In this document: positions 45,375 through 54,880 of the stretch, piece by piece
Numbering within the stretch: position 1 is the first letter of the stretch
Layout: each line of letters opens with the position of its first letter
Source of the DNA: Pedobacter aquatilis
GTDB lineage: Bacteria; Bacteroidota; Bacteroidia; Sphingobacteriales; Sphingobacteriaceae
Reading direction: 5' to 3'
Assembly (NCBI RefSeq): GCF_030409415.1
Contig: NZ_JAUFPW010000034.1
Location: 124,001-188,000, forward strand
Length of the DNA stretch: 64,000 nucleotides
Made by a program: the position numbers and the translations under genes
The notes under the pieces: generated by a model
What the model saw: only the letters and a program-made list of their open reading frames with translations
Database searches by the model: none
Told to the model about the DNA's origin: nothing

Positions 45375-46280
45375 ATGAAGTTTGAAGTTACAATTCTTGG
45401 AAGCAGTTCGGCAACGCCCGTTTTTAACAGGAACCCATCGGCACAGCTTTTAAATTGTAACGAAAAATATTATTTGATAGATTGTGGCGAAGGAACGCAA
45501 CAACAGCTTATCAAATACAATTTAAAAGCTGCCCGAATAGACCATATATTTATTAGTCACTTACATGGCGACCATTATTTTGGGTTAATTGGTTTACTTT
45601 CTAGCTTACATTTAAATGGTAGGACTAAACCAATGCAAATATTTGCTCCGAAACCACTTTTAGAAATTTTGGAGATCCAATTCAAATATTCTGATACTAC
45701 TTTAAGATATCCAATTGAATTTTTCCCACTGGATACAGACCAATCTGTCCAAATTTTTGAAAACAGTGATCTGACCGTCAAAACTATTTTACTTAACCAT
45801 AGAATACCAACAACAGGCTTTATATTTCAGCAAAAAAAACGTCAGAGAAAATTGATTAAGGATAAAGCTGAAGAAATTCCAATGGCTTATTATACGGCTT
45901 TAAAGAAAGGAATTGACGTAGAGCTTCCAAATGGTGACATAGTTAGGAGTGAAGATTACACAACTGCAGCCGATGCCCCACGTTGCTACGCATACTGCTC
46001 AGATACGCTTTATGATGAAAGATATTTTGAATCAATAAAAAACTGCGATACCCTTTATCACGAAGCAACTTTCACACATGACCTTTTAGATAGAGCAAAC
46101 GAAACCCATCATACAACAGCTTTACAAGCGGGAGAAGTTGCCAAAATTAATGGTGCAAAAAAGTTAATTATAGGGCATTTTTCTTCTCGTTACAAAACCT
46201 TACAAATGCTTTTGGAAGAAACACAATCGGTTTTTGAAAATACAGAATTAGCGATTGAAGGAAAGACTTTTCAATTATAA
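45375..46280 (+). CDS. rnz: Ribonuclease Z
   Basis: The 301-residue metallo-beta-lactamase-fold tRNA 3'-processing endonuclease has VTILGSSSATPVFNRNPSAQLLNCNEKYYLIDCGEGTQQQL, the metal motif H62-H64-D66-H67 (SHLHGDHYFGLIGLL), and LYHEATF plus HTTALQAGEVAKINGAKKLIIGHFSSRY. It trims tRNA precursors. A STAS gene before it is a common arrangement in this phylum. The start overlaps nothing; the terminator of the STAS gene ends 13 bp upstream. Confidence 0.95.
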   Translation: MKFEVTILGSSSATPVFNRNPSAQLLNCNEKYYLIDCGEGTQQQLIKYNLKAARIDHIFISHLHGDHYFGLIGLLSSLHLNGRTKPMQIFAPKPLLEILEIQFKYSDTTLRYPIEFFPLDTDQSVQIFENSDLTVKTILLNHRIPTTGFIFQQKKRQRKLIKDKAEEIPMAYYTALKKGIDVELPNGDIVRSEDYTTAADAPRCYAYCSDTLYDERYFESIKNCDTLYHEATFTHDLLDRANETHHTTALQAGEVAKINGAKKLIIGHFSSRYKTLQMLLEETQSVFENTELAIEGKTFQL

Positions 46281-46317
46281 AAATTGTTTTCTGATGAGTT
46301 ATAGTAGGTTATCGTTG

Positions 46318-46395
46318 TATCTAAACCCGACATTAACGAGCATGGAGCGAAGCGGAATAAAGTGGTTGGCGGGGCTGTAGGCTGCCAAGAATATC
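46318..46395. repeat. Diverged intergenic repeat after rnz (GGAGCGAAGCGGAAT core)
   Basis: The block holds GGAGCGAAGCGGAAT (about 46344-46358), almost the same as GGAGCACAGCGGAAT in the family C element at 59812-59909, next to a GGTTGGCGGGGCTGTAGG stretch. The ends are too decayed to mark. Confidence 0.4.
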
Positions 46396-46473
46396 AAACA
46401 ATAATTTCCAAATACTTCTTAAATAATAATTATTCTTTTGTAAAGTATAACGAAAGTGTGAATTTCTTTAATA

Positions 46474-46511
46474 AAAAAGCCTTGCTATTAATTAAATAGC
46501 AAGGCTTTTTA
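46474..46511. terminator. Bidirectional terminator between rnz and the MlaD gene
   Basis: A perfect 16-bp stem, 46474-46489 with 46495-46510 (core GCCTTGCTATT), closed by AATTA, with A and T flanks. Confidence 0.85.
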
Positions 46512-46526
46512 GTATGATATTAATTA

Positions 46527-47480
46527 TTATTTATCTTTTTTATTGCCGCCACCAAATACAGAGAAGTGTACGTAACGTTTAGGATTTGCTTTTAAATCAA
46601 TCATTAACTCATCTAAGTTTTTAGATGCATTATTCAAATTGTTATACATTTTATCATCGTTCAATAATAAACCTAAACTACCTTTTCCATCTTTAATGCC
46701 CGATATTACGCTCTGTAAATCAGCAATTGCATTATTTGCATTATCTAAAGTTTGTTTAAAATTAGCTGCTGCAAACTTATCTGTAACTGTATTAATGTTG
46801 GTTAAAATGTCGCTTATTTTCTTGTTATTATTATTTAAGTTGGCGGTAATGCCTTCAACATTCTTAAATATAGCTTCGATACGAGCACTTTCCGAACCAA
46901 CTAAACCATCAACTTTTTTTGATGTAGTTTCTAGAGATGCTAATGTACCAGCGATGCTGCTAAAGCTTTTATCAACATTTTTTTGAAAATTTGGATTTAG
47001 AATTGAGTTCACACTACTCAAAATTGAATCCATTTTTCCAATGATTAATTCTGCTTTCTTTTGAACTGGCTGAACTTGTTCCATTAAACCTTTTTCTACA
47101 TTCGCATTAAGTGTAAAACCTTCTTCAGCCATTTTTTTTGAATCGCCTAACGACATCACAATCGCTTTGCTACCCAATAAATCTGTACCTTCTAAACGGG
47201 CAATACTGTTTTCAGGAATATCATATTTACTGTTGATACTCAAGGTTGCTAAAATTGTTCCACCCTGTTCTAATTGAAGCTTGGCAACACGACCAATTTG
47301 ATATCCATTAATTAAAACTGGTTTTGAAACTGTTAAACCATCAACTCTGGTGTATCTTGCAAATAGAGTAGTTTCGCTAGAAAAAATAGAGTTTCCTTTT
47401 AAAAAGTTATATCCAATAATTAGTAAAGCAATGGCAAATGCAGCTAAAATACCTACTTTGGTTTCGTTCTTAATTTTCAT
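46527..47480 (-). CDS. MlaD-family (MCE domain) lipid-transport protein
   Basis: The 317-residue protein has one N-terminal membrane helix (VGILAAFAIALLIIGYNFLKG) and an MCE domain (TTLFARYTRVDGLTVSKPVLINGYQIGRVAKLQLEQGG, ARLEGTDLLGSKAIVMSLG), then a long helical tail (LASLETTSKKVDGLVGSESARIEAIFKNVEGITANLNNNNKKI). MlaD proteins bind phospholipids in transport between membranes. No mlaE or mlaF gene is adjacent. It follows the second amidase on the minus strand after 175 bp and has its own -7 element. Confidence 0.92.
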   Translation of the reverse strand: MKIKNETKVGILAAFAIALLIIGYNFLKGNSIFSSETTLFARYTRVDGLTVSKPVLINGYQIGRVAKLQLEQGGTILATLSINSKYDIPENSIARLEGTDLLGSKAIVMSLGDSKKMAEEGFTLNANVEKGLMEQVQPVQKKAELIIGKMDSILSSVNSILNPNFQKNVDKSFSSIAGTLASLETTSKKVDGLVGSESARIEAIFKNVEGITANLNNNNKKISDILTNINTVTDKFAAANFKQTLDNANNAIADLQSVISGIKDGKGSLGLLLNDDKMYNNLNNASKNLDELMIDLKANPKRYVHFSVFGGGNKKDK

Positions 47481-47556
47481 GTGTTCTTATTTAGTGGCTG
47501 CAAATGTTAATATCCTTTATTAAAATTTGGCAGAGCGCTATATTTATTAATTTGTG

Positions 47557-47564
47557 CAAAGGTA
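47557..47564 (-). promoter_or_regulatory. TACCTTTG -7 element upstream of the MlaD gene
   Basis: A perfect TAnnTTTG match on the minus strand, giving a leader of roughly 70 nt before the start at 47480. No clear TTTG box at -33. Confidence 0.45.
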
Positions 47565-47655
47565 TTTATAATAGATAATGTTTGCACTAATGTTTTTGTT
47601 TGGAATATGTTATTTTATTTGCTATCTAATAATTAAATACCATTTTTTGTGCCAA

Positions 47656-48435
47656 TTATCTTACTTCAATATTTTTCTTATATGTTTTTATTGCAGCGAA
47701 AATAGAGCTTGCAATTTCGTCTTGACCTTTTGAAGAATTAATGTATTTTTCTTCTTCTGTATTAGAGATAAAACCAACTTCTGTTAACACTGCTGGCATT
47801 CCACAACGTTGCAAAACAAGTAAGCCTTGTTCTTTTACACCTCTGCTGGCTCGTTTATCTCTACTTACATAACTATTTTGCATAAGTTTGGCAAGTTTAA
47901 TGCTTTTATCGCGAAAGGTGTTTTTTAGTAAAGACATGAGGATGAAAGTACCAGGATTGTTTGGATCATAACCATCATATTTGCTTTTATAATTCTTTTC
48001 CAACTTTATATCGGCATTTTCTCTTATTGCTGCATCCTGTTCTTTTAATCGATGAGAACCTGCAACCAATGTTTCAACACCCTTAATGTGTTTATTGCCA
48101 GGAGGCATAGAATTGCAATGAATAGAGATAAATAAGTCGGCATTGGATTCATTTGCGATTTCTGCTCTGCGATATAAATCTACGTCAATATCAGTTTTTC
48201 GGGTAAAAATTACCTTGATATCTGGCAAATCCTCTTTAAGTTTTGCACCTAATTTTAAAGCAACTTTTAATGCAATATCTTTTTCTTTGGATACGCTGCC
48301 TGAAGCACCAGGCTTTCTGCCACCATGACCAGGATCGATTACTATGGTTTTTATCTTATATCCCTGAGCAAAAACTTCCTGGAGCTGAGTAACGGAGCAA
48401 AATAAGCAGATTATGGTTAGAAGTTTTATCTTCAT
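47656..48435 (-). CDS. N-acetylmuramoyl-L-alanine amidase (Amidase_3)
   Basis: The 259-residue protein has a signal peptide (ends VFA-QGYK) and the Amidase_3 fold: KTIVIDPGHGGRKPGASGSVSKEKDIALKVALKLG with zinc His in DPGHGG, FTRKTDIDVDLYRRAEIANESNADLFISIHCNS, and QGLLVLQRCGMPAVLTEVGFISNTEEE with the catalytic Glu. It cuts the muramyl-peptide bond in the periplasm. It lies 9 bp after a paralogous amidase gene; the two look like a tandem duplication. Confidence 0.94.
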   Translation of the reverse strand: MKIKLLTIICLFCSVTQLQEVFAQGYKIKTIVIDPGHGGRKPGASGSVSKEKDIALKVALKLGAKLKEDLPDIKVIFTRKTDIDVDLYRRAEIANESNADLFISIHCNSMPPGNKHIKGVETLVAGSHRLKEQDAAIRENADIKLEKNYKSKYDGYDPNNPGTFILMSLLKNTFRDKSIKLAKLMQNSYVSRDKRASRGVKEQGLLVLQRCGMPAVLTEVGFISNTEEEKYINSSKGQDEIASSIFAAIKTYKKNIEVR

Positions 48436-48444
48436 TTTATATTA

Positions 48445-49308
48445 TTAAAACGATGTTTCGGCTAAACGTTTGTAGTTTTTAATTGCTTTTATTATTCCGT
48501 TAACAATTTCTGCTTGCCCTTCGGGCGAGTTCATATAGTCTTCTTCATCAGGGTTACTTACAAAACCAATTTCGGTAAGAACAGCTGGCATTGCAGCCCT
48601 CGCTAAAACTGCAAGGCTTTTTTCTTGTACACCACGATTAATTCTACCGGCAGCAACGTATTCTTGTTGAATCATCGAAGCAAACTTTAAACTCCTATCT
48701 CGGTTAGTTTGTTTCATTAAGGATAACATTATATCGTTTTCTGGAGTATTGGCAATAAAACCTTCATAGTTTTTTTGGTAGTTATCCTCTAAAAACATCG
48801 AAGCATTTTCACGTTTAATTACTTCATCTTGTTCACTTAATCTGCCTGTCCCAGATACAAATGTTTCTGTACCTCTTGTTGATGTACTTTTTGAAGTTAT
48901 TGTACGATAAACCGGCACTTTTCTGCCTTTAACTTTTTTATAATAATCAACAACTCTAGATACCCTTACCGGCATATCATTTAAGTGGATTGAAATAAAT
49001 AAGTCTGCTTTGGCATTATTTGCAATATTTATTCGCTCATAAAGTGGAATAAATACATCAGTTTCTCGGGTGTAAATAACTTTTATATCTTTAATACTAT
49101 CTTGTAAAGCCTTACCTAAGTTCAAAGCGGTTTTTAAAGCAACGTCTTTTTCCTTTGAATAAACACCATGCGTTGCCCCATCTTTGCCTCCATGTCCGGC
49201 ATCAATTACAATTGTTTTAATTTTATATTCTTGTGCAAATGCTTGATTATCAATTAAATTGAGTGCTACTAAGCAAATAATAAATGTTAAAAGGTTTTTA
49301 AGATACAT
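48445..49308 (-). CDS. N-acetylmuramoyl-L-alanine amidase (Amidase_3), paralogue
   Basis: The ATG at 49308 (MYLKNLLTFIICLVALNLIDNQAFAQ) starts a proper signal peptide; a start at 49374 would leave only 8 bp to the divergent lptD gene. The 287-residue protein repeats the family pattern: KTIVIDAGHGGKDGATHGVYSKEKDVALKTALNLG, YTRETDVFIPLYERINIANNAKADLFISIHLND, VQEKSLAVLARAAMPAVLTEIGFVSNPDEE. It carries an insert (residues ~125-165, VDYYKKVKGRKVPVYRTITSKSTSTRG) that the downstream paralogue lacks. It cuts peptidoglycan side chains. Confidence 0.92.
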   Translation of the reverse strand: MYLKNLLTFIICLVALNLIDNQAFAQEYKIKTIVIDAGHGGKDGATHGVYSKEKDVALKTALNLGKALQDSIKDIKVIYTRETDVFIPLYERINIANNAKADLFISIHLNDMPVRVSRVVDYYKKVKGRKVPVYRTITSKSTSTRGTETFVSGTGRLSEQDEVIKRENASMFLEDNYQKNYEGFIANTPENDIMLSLMKQTNRDRSLKFASMIQQEYVAAGRINRGVQEKSLAVLARAAMPAVLTEIGFVSNPDEEDYMNSPEGQAEIVNGIIKAIKNYKRLAETSF

Positions 49309-49382
49309 CAATGGTATATTTTTCACTAATTTTGAACGTTTTTGATTAAACATTTGTGCAAAAATAACATTCAAATACGAAT

Positions 49383-52040
49383 TTGAAACTCCTTAGCAAC
49401 TCTATTTTACTAATTTCTGTCATTTTATTAACACTAACCGTTAATAAAGCTAACGCATATTCCGCTTTTTCATTGCAGCAGGTGGTTCAACAAGATACTT
49501 CAAAGCGTGATACATCTAAAGTAAAAACAAAGAATAATAGCGACCTCGACCAAAAAGTTGAGTATAAAGCGACCGATTCTGTTAGGTTTAGCAAAGACAA
49601 GAACATTATTTACATGTATGGAAACGCCAGGGTTATTTATGGTGATTTCGAATTAGATGCAGATTATATTCGCTATGACCAAAAAAATAATTTGATTTTT
49701 GCAAGTGGAAGAACAAATCCAAGAACTAAAAGGTATGTAGGTAGGCCGATTTTTAAATCGGGCGCTGAAGGTTCTGCAATCGCCGATTCGCTATATTATA
49801 ATTCTGCAACAACGAAAGCAAAAGTATTTGGCGTTTTCTCTCAGCAAGATGATGGATTTTTCTCAGGTGGGCAAAGTAAAAAGCAACCTGATAACGAACT
49901 GCACATCAAAAATATGATGTATAGCACTTGTAATCTTCCCCATCCACATTTTGGACTAATGATTAGTAAAGGTATTGCTACTGAGAAACAAATTATTACC
50001 GGTCCAACCTACATGATAATAGAGGATGTACCTACACCTTTTGCATTACCATTTGCCTTTTTTCCAAAGCAAAATAAACGTACTTCGGGGCTTATGCTGC
50101 CAACACCAGGCGAAGATGCTACTCGAGGATTTTTCCTTCAAAATGCAGGTTATTATTTAGGTTTAAGTGATTATTGGGATGCTAAATTGATGGGGTCTAT
50201 TTACACAAATGGTTCTTACGAAGCCTCTTTAAATACAAATTACATTAAACGTTATAAATATAATGGTAGCATAACTACACATTATGCCAGCACTCGAAAT
50301 GGTATTCAAGGACAGGAAAATATAGGTAAAGATTTTCGTATTGGTTGGTCTCACAGCCAAAATCCAAATGCTAGTCCGGGTAGTACTTTTAGTGCCAATG
50401 TAAATTTAAGTTCAAGTAGCTACTATACATCTACAGCAGCGAATCAAACTTATGATTTAGGCGCAATCGCTACAAATAGTTCGAACAGTAGTATCGCTTA
50501 TTCGAAAGTTTTGGCTGGTGGTTTATTTAATTTTAGTACGGCTTTAAGTGCTCAGCAAACATTTAGTACTCGTGAAATTGCCTTACAATTGCCATCGTTC
50601 AACTTAAATATGTCAACCATTAGTCCTTTCGATTCTAAAAACAGAAGTGGAGAGCAAAAATGGTATCAAAAAATTACGGTTGGTTATAGCTTACAGGGAA
50701 ATAATAATATCACCACAAAAGATAGTTTATTATTTCAGCCAACCGGATTAAGAGCGTTAAAGAGTGGTTTAAACCATAACATTCCAATCAGCATGAATTT
50801 TACAGCCTTAAAGTATTTAAACTTTACGATGGGTGGTACTTATAATGAGGTTTGGAACTTTCAAACAATCAATAGAAGATATACAACTTTTACAGATGGT
50901 TCTTATACTTTTAGACAAGATACAATTTCGGGTTTCAAACGTGGTGGAAGTTATAATTTATCGACAAGTATGAGTACCAAAATTTATGGTAAAACTAAAG
51001 AGTTTAAAAATCTTGGAAATATAAAGCAATTGCGCCACGTAATGACGCCCACTGTTGGTTTTTCTTATTCTCCTGATTTTACCGATCCATCGAGAGGGAT
51101 TTACAAGGAAGCTTCTAATCAGAATAATCAAATAATTATAGATCCAAGTACGGGCAGGCCGCTAACTTATTCCATATTCACAAATAGTGCATTTGCTGGT
51201 TCTTTCTCTGGAAGGCAAGCGGCAATAAATTTTATTTTGGATAATACAACCGAACTAAAAGTTCGATCTAAAAAAGATACAACTGGTACTGGCGAAAAGA
51301 AAATACCTATTATTCAAGGTTTAACCTTTAATGGTTCATATAATTTTCTCAGTCCGAGAAGAAAATTATCTGATATTAGTTTTAGTGGCCGTTCTCAGTT
51401 CACAGATAAATTGGGCATAACTTATAATGGTACATTTAATCCATATTTATTACGCGATTCGATTAATACCAGCGGAAATAGAGTGTTTTATGAAGAAGAC
51501 AGATACTTTTTTAAAGGCGGTAAATATTTTCCAAGATTGGAACGGATAGGATTTTCGTTTGATTATAGTTTAAATCCTGATGCATTTAAGCGTAAAAATG
51601 ATGCTTACGATGCAACTAAAAATCAAATGGAAAAGCAAGGGATTACGCCTTTACAAACAGAGCAACTAAATGCGCTTAATCGCGACCCGAATGCATTTGT
51701 TGATTTTAATATTCCGTGGAATTTTGCATTTCAATATCGATTTGATTATTCCAATGTTCTTGGGCAATCTACAATAACAAATACTTTAAATTTTAATGGT
51801 GATTTTAATTTAACGCCTAAATGGAAGTTCACCTTTAATTCTGGTTACGATTTTAAAAACAAGGGATTAGCACCTATGCAACTCGCAATTTACAGAGATT
51901 TGCATTGCTGGGATATGAATATTTCTTGGGTTCCTTATGGAGCTTACAAAAGTTATTCGGTAAATATCCGGGTTAAGGCTTCTATTCTTCAAGATTTAAA
52001 ATTGAGTAAACGATCAGGTTTTTATAATACCTACCAATAA
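49383..52040 (+). CDS. lptD: LPS-assembly outer membrane protein LptD-like
   Basis: The 885-residue protein starts with TTG at 49383 (read MKLLSNSILLISVILLTLTVNKANA, a signal peptide); no ATG in frame lies at a suitable place. An N-terminal OstA-like jelly-roll domain (KVEYKATDSVRFSKDKNIIYMYGNARVIYGDFELDADYIRYDQKNN) is followed by the large beta-barrel (about 210-885), with the conserved TSGLMLPTPGEDATRGFFLQNAGYYLGLSDYWDAKLMG part. It inserts lipopolysaccharide into the outer leaflet. It is divergent from two amidase genes and 3 bp before cinA, in an operon. Confidence 0.92.
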   Translation: MKLLSNSILLISVILLTLTVNKANAYSAFSLQQVVQQDTSKRDTSKVKTKNNSDLDQKVEYKATDSVRFSKDKNIIYMYGNARVIYGDFELDADYIRYDQKNNLIFASGRTNPRTKRYVGRPIFKSGAEGSAIADSLYYNSATTKAKVFGVFSQQDDGFFSGGQSKKQPDNELHIKNMMYSTCNLPHPHFGLMISKGIATEKQIITGPTYMIIEDVPTPFALPFAFFPKQNKRTSGLMLPTPGEDATRGFFLQNAGYYLGLSDYWDAKLMGSIYTNGSYEASLNTNYIKRYKYNGSITTHYASTRNGIQGQENIGKDFRIGWSHSQNPNASPGSTFSANVNLSSSSYYTSTAANQTYDLGAIATNSSNSSIAYSKVLAGGLFNFSTALSAQQTFSTREIALQLPSFNLNMSTISPFDSKNRSGEQKWYQKITVGYSLQGNNNITTKDSLLFQPTGLRALKSGLNHNIPISMNFTALKYLNFTMGGTYNEVWNFQTINRRYTTFTDGSYTFRQDTISGFKRGGSYNLSTSMSTKIYGKTKEFKNLGNIKQLRHVMTPTVGFSYSPDFTDPSRGIYKEASNQNNQIIIDPSTGRPLTYSIFTNSAFAGSFSGRQAAINFILDNTTELKVRSKKDTTGTGEKKIPIIQGLTFNGSYNFLSPRRKLSDISFSGRSQFTDKLGITYNGTFNPYLLRDSINTSGNRVFYEEDRYFFKGGKYFPRLERIGFSFDYSLNPDAFKRKNDAYDATKNQMEKQGITPLQTEQLNALNRDPNAFVDFNIPWNFAFQYRFDYSNVLGQSTITNTLNFNGDFNLTPKWKFTFNSGYDFKNKGLAPMQLAIYRDLHCWDMNISWVPYGAYKSYSVNIRVKASILQDLKLSKRSGFYNTYQ

Positions 52041-52043
52041 ATT

Positions 52044-53288
52044 ATGTTAGCAGAAATTATTACCATTGGCGATGAAATTCTAATCGGTCAGATTGTTGAT
52101 ACCAACTCTGCCTGGATGGCAAAGCAGCTGAATTTAATTGGCGTTTCTGTAAAACAAATTACTTCAGTTTCTGATGATGAACAACATATTTTATCTGCTT
52201 TAGCTGATGCTGAAAAACGAGCCGATATTATTTTAATAACAGGTGGTTTGGGGCCAACCAAAGATGATATTACAAAGAAAACTTTGGCCAAATATTTTGG
52301 AATGGGTTTTCGTAGAGATGATGGAGCTTTGGAAATGGTTGCTTCAATCTTTAAAAAATATAATCGTCCATTGTTAGATGTTAATATTCAGCAAGCGGAT
52401 GTTCCAGATGGTTGCGAAGTTATTGTGAACCGAAACGGAACCGCACCTTGCATGTGGTTTGAGCAGAATAATAAAATTTTTGTTTCGATGCCGGGTGTTC
52501 CTTACGAGATGATGTATTTAATGGATGATGAGATTTTACCGAGGATTAAATCGAGATTTAGTCTGCCATTCATAGTTCATAAAACTATATTAACCGCAAA
52601 TATTGGCGAATCGTTTTTGGCTCAGGAAATAGAAACTATTGAAGACAGCTTACCAGCTCACATCAAGTTGGCTTATTTGCCAAAACTTGGCCAAGTTCGC
52701 TTGCGCCTATCCGCCAAAGGCGAAAATGAAATTACTTTAAAAAACGAAGTAGAAACATACGCTCAACAGATTATTGCAAAGGTTAAAAAGTTTGTTGTTA
52801 TTGATGAAGATATTCCTCTTGAGAAAGCTATTCTGAATATAATGAAAAAGCGTGGCTTGACTTTATCTACAGCAGAAAGTTGTACTGGTGGTTACATAGC
52901 GCATTTAATTACGCAACATCCGGGTTGTTCTTCTGTTTATTGGGGCGGGGCAGTAGCTTACGCTTACGAACTCAAAGAATCTATTTTGGGTGTAAAAGAA
53001 AATACACTAACAAGTTTTGGTGCAGTTAGCGAAGAAACCGTTACTGAAATGTCTGAAGGTGCAATCAAGCATTTTAAAACAGATTATTCCATTGCTGTAA
53101 GTGGAATTGCTGGTCCGGATGGCGGTACAGAAGATAAACCAGTTGGAACGGTTTGGATTTCTATTTCATCGAAACACAAAACAGTAGCTAAAGTGTTTAA
53201 TTTCAGTAATAAACGCGTTCAAAACATAGAACGTTCTGGAGCTTCGGCGTTAGCAATGTTATTAAATCTATTAAGAGAAGACGAGTAG
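52044..53288 (+). CDS. cinA: CinA (nicotinamide-nucleotide amidohydrolase / competence-damage protein)
   Basis: The 414-residue two-domain protein has an N-terminal MoCF-like domain (AEIITIGDEILIGQIVDTNSAWMAKQL, ITGGLGPTKDDITKK) and a C-terminal PncC amidase domain (LSTAESCTGGYIAHLITQHPGCSSVYWGGAVAYAYELKES, AVSGIAGPDGGTEDKPVGTVWISIS). The C-terminal domain deamidates nicotinamide mononucleotide. It starts 3 bp after lptD. Confidence 0.95.
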   Translation: MLAEIITIGDEILIGQIVDTNSAWMAKQLNLIGVSVKQITSVSDDEQHILSALADAEKRADIILITGGLGPTKDDITKKTLAKYFGMGFRRDDGALEMVASIFKKYNRPLLDVNIQQADVPDGCEVIVNRNGTAPCMWFEQNNKIFVSMPGVPYEMMYLMDDEILPRIKSRFSLPFIVHKTILTANIGESFLAQEIETIEDSLPAHIKLAYLPKLGQVRLRLSAKGENEITLKNEVETYAQQIIAKVKKFVVIDEDIPLEKAILNIMKKRGLTLSTAESCTGGYIAHLITQHPGCSSVYWGGAVAYAYELKESILGVKENTLTSFGAVSEETVTEMSEGAIKHFKTDYSIAVSGIAGPDGGTEDKPVGTVWISISSKHKTVAKVFNFSNKRVQNIERSGASALAMLLNLLREDE

Positions 53289-53303
53289 AACAAATAAAAA
53301 CTG

Positions 53304-53311
53304 TATTTTTG
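53304..53311 (+). promoter_or_regulatory. Candidate TATTTTTG -7 element upstream of the E2 gene
   Basis: A TAnnTTTG match 34 bp before the ATG at 53345. The -33 region lies in the cinA end and has no clear TTTG. Confidence 0.35.
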
Positions 53312-53344
53312 TCGCAATACCAATATAATATACTGTAATTTAAT

Positions 53345-54682
53345 ATGGCTCAATACGAATTATTGTTACCAAAAATGGGTGAGAGTGTTGCGGAAGCAAC
53401 CGTGATTAAATGGGTAAAACAACCAGGTGATGCTATTGATTTAGATGATACCATTCTTGAAATAGCTACCGATAAGGTAGATTCTGAAGTGCCGTCGCCA
53501 GTTGCTGGTAAGTTGGTAAAACAATTATTTAAAGAGGATGAAGTTGCGCAGGTTGGTGATGTGATTGCAATTATCGAAACTGAGGGCGAAAATGAAGCTA
53601 AAAAAGACGAAACTCCAATTTCTGCTCCTTTTGTAGAGGAAAAACCGGAAACTATTCCTGGTTTAGAACAGCTACCAGAGGAAAAGGTGGCGGTCCAAGT
53701 TAATTCATCTTCATCAGATCGTTTTTATTCTCCATTAGTAAAAAGTATTGCATCGCAAGAAAATATATCGACAACTGAATTAGATTCTATCAAAGGTTCT
53801 GGCGCAGATGGCCGCTTAAATAAAGACGATTTATTAAATTATATAGCTAATAAAAAAGGTGATGTGCCAGTTTCTGTAACTAAACCTCAGGCTGAAGCTA
53901 TAGTAAACAAGCCAGCTGCAACTCATGAAGTTTCATCTGTAACAAATAAACCATCTACAACATCAGTTTCTGGTAGCGATGAAATTATTGAGATGGATAG
54001 AATGCGTAAACTTATTGCCGACCATATGGTAATGAGTAAAAGTACCTCTCCACATGTTACCTCATTTGTTGAAGCCGATGTTACTAATTTGGTTTTATGG
54101 CGCAACAAAGTGAAAAATAGCTTCGAAAAGCGTGAGAGTGAAAAAATAACATTCACGCCAATTTTTGTTGAAGCTGTTGCAAAAGCAATTAAAGATTTTC
54201 CGATGATTAATGTTTCAGTTAATGGAACGCAAATCATCAAGAAAAATAATATTAATATTGGTATGGCGGCTGCTTTACCAAGTGGTAATTTAATTGTTCC
54301 GGTAATTAGAAATGCGGACCAATTAAACTTAGTTGGTTTAACCAAAGCTGTTAACGATTTAGCTTTAAGAGCAAGAAACTCAAAATTAAAACCAGATGAA
54401 ACACAAGGCGGAACTTTTACACTTACAAATGTTGGTTCTTTTGGTAATGTGATGGGTACGCCAATTATTAATCAGCCACAGGTAGCTATCTTGGCAGTTG
54501 GTGCAATTAAAAAGAAACCAGCGGTTTTAGAAACCGAACATGGTGATGTAATCGCTATTCGCCACATGATGTTCCTTTCACTTTCCTATGATCATAGAGT
54601 TGTTGATGGATCGTTGGGTGGAATGTTTGTTCGAAGAGTTGCCGATTATTTAGAAAACTGGGATTTTAACAGGGAGATTTAA
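53345..54682 (+). CDS. 2-oxo acid dehydrogenase E2 (lipoamide acyltransferase)
   Basis: The 445-residue protein has a lipoyl domain (lipoyl lysine K44 in IATDKVDSEVPSP), a linker, an E1/E3-binding domain (YSPLVKSIASQENISTTELDSIKGSGADGRLNKDDLLNYI) and the catalytic domain with IEMDRMRKLIADHMVMSKSTSPHVTSFVEADVT and the HRVVDG motif (SLSYDHRVVDGSLGGMFV). The KMGESVAEATVIKW start and the RRLIADHM-like block favour the branched-chain or 2-oxoglutarate type rather than pyruvate. No E1 or E3 gene is next to it, so the complex partners lie elsewhere. Confidence 0.93.
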   Translation: MAQYELLLPKMGESVAEATVIKWVKQPGDAIDLDDTILEIATDKVDSEVPSPVAGKLVKQLFKEDEVAQVGDVIAIIETEGENEAKKDETPISAPFVEEKPETIPGLEQLPEEKVAVQVNSSSSDRFYSPLVKSIASQENISTTELDSIKGSGADGRLNKDDLLNYIANKKGDVPVSVTKPQAEAIVNKPAATHEVSSVTNKPSTTSVSGSDEIIEMDRMRKLIADHMVMSKSTSPHVTSFVEADVTNLVLWRNKVKNSFEKRESEKITFTPIFVEAVAKAIKDFPMINVSVNGTQIIKKNNINIGMAAALPSGNLIVPVIRNADQLNLVGLTKAVNDLALRARNSKLKPDETQGGTFTLTNVGSFGNVMGTPIINQPQVAILAVGAIKKKPAVLETEHGDVIAIRHMMFLSLSYDHRVVDGSLGGMFVRRVADYLENWDFNREI

Positions 54683-54830
54683 GCCGAAGAGTACTTTATC
54701 AAACTCAAAATAAATTATCTTATAAAATTTATTTCTAATTGGTTTTATATTGATACCGAATTATCCCTTGTTCAAACTGAAGGTTATTAATAGGTTAAAG
54801 CCAAAAACAATTGGTAGAAGCATAAAATAA

Positions 54831-54857
54831 AAAAAGGGATAATTTCTATCCCTTTTT
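54831..54857. terminator. Bidirectional terminator between the E2 gene and SDR genes
   Basis: Perfect 11-bp stem AAAAAGGGATA / TATCCCTTTTT (54831-54841 with 54847-54857), loop ATTTC. Confidence 0.85.
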
Positions 54858-54880
54858 AAGTCAAATTGTTGTTGAGAAAT

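Noticed and set aside
53923-54345. 140-residue minus-strand open frame within the E2 gene
   Set aside because: Antisense of a well-supported acyltransferase, no domain or start context.
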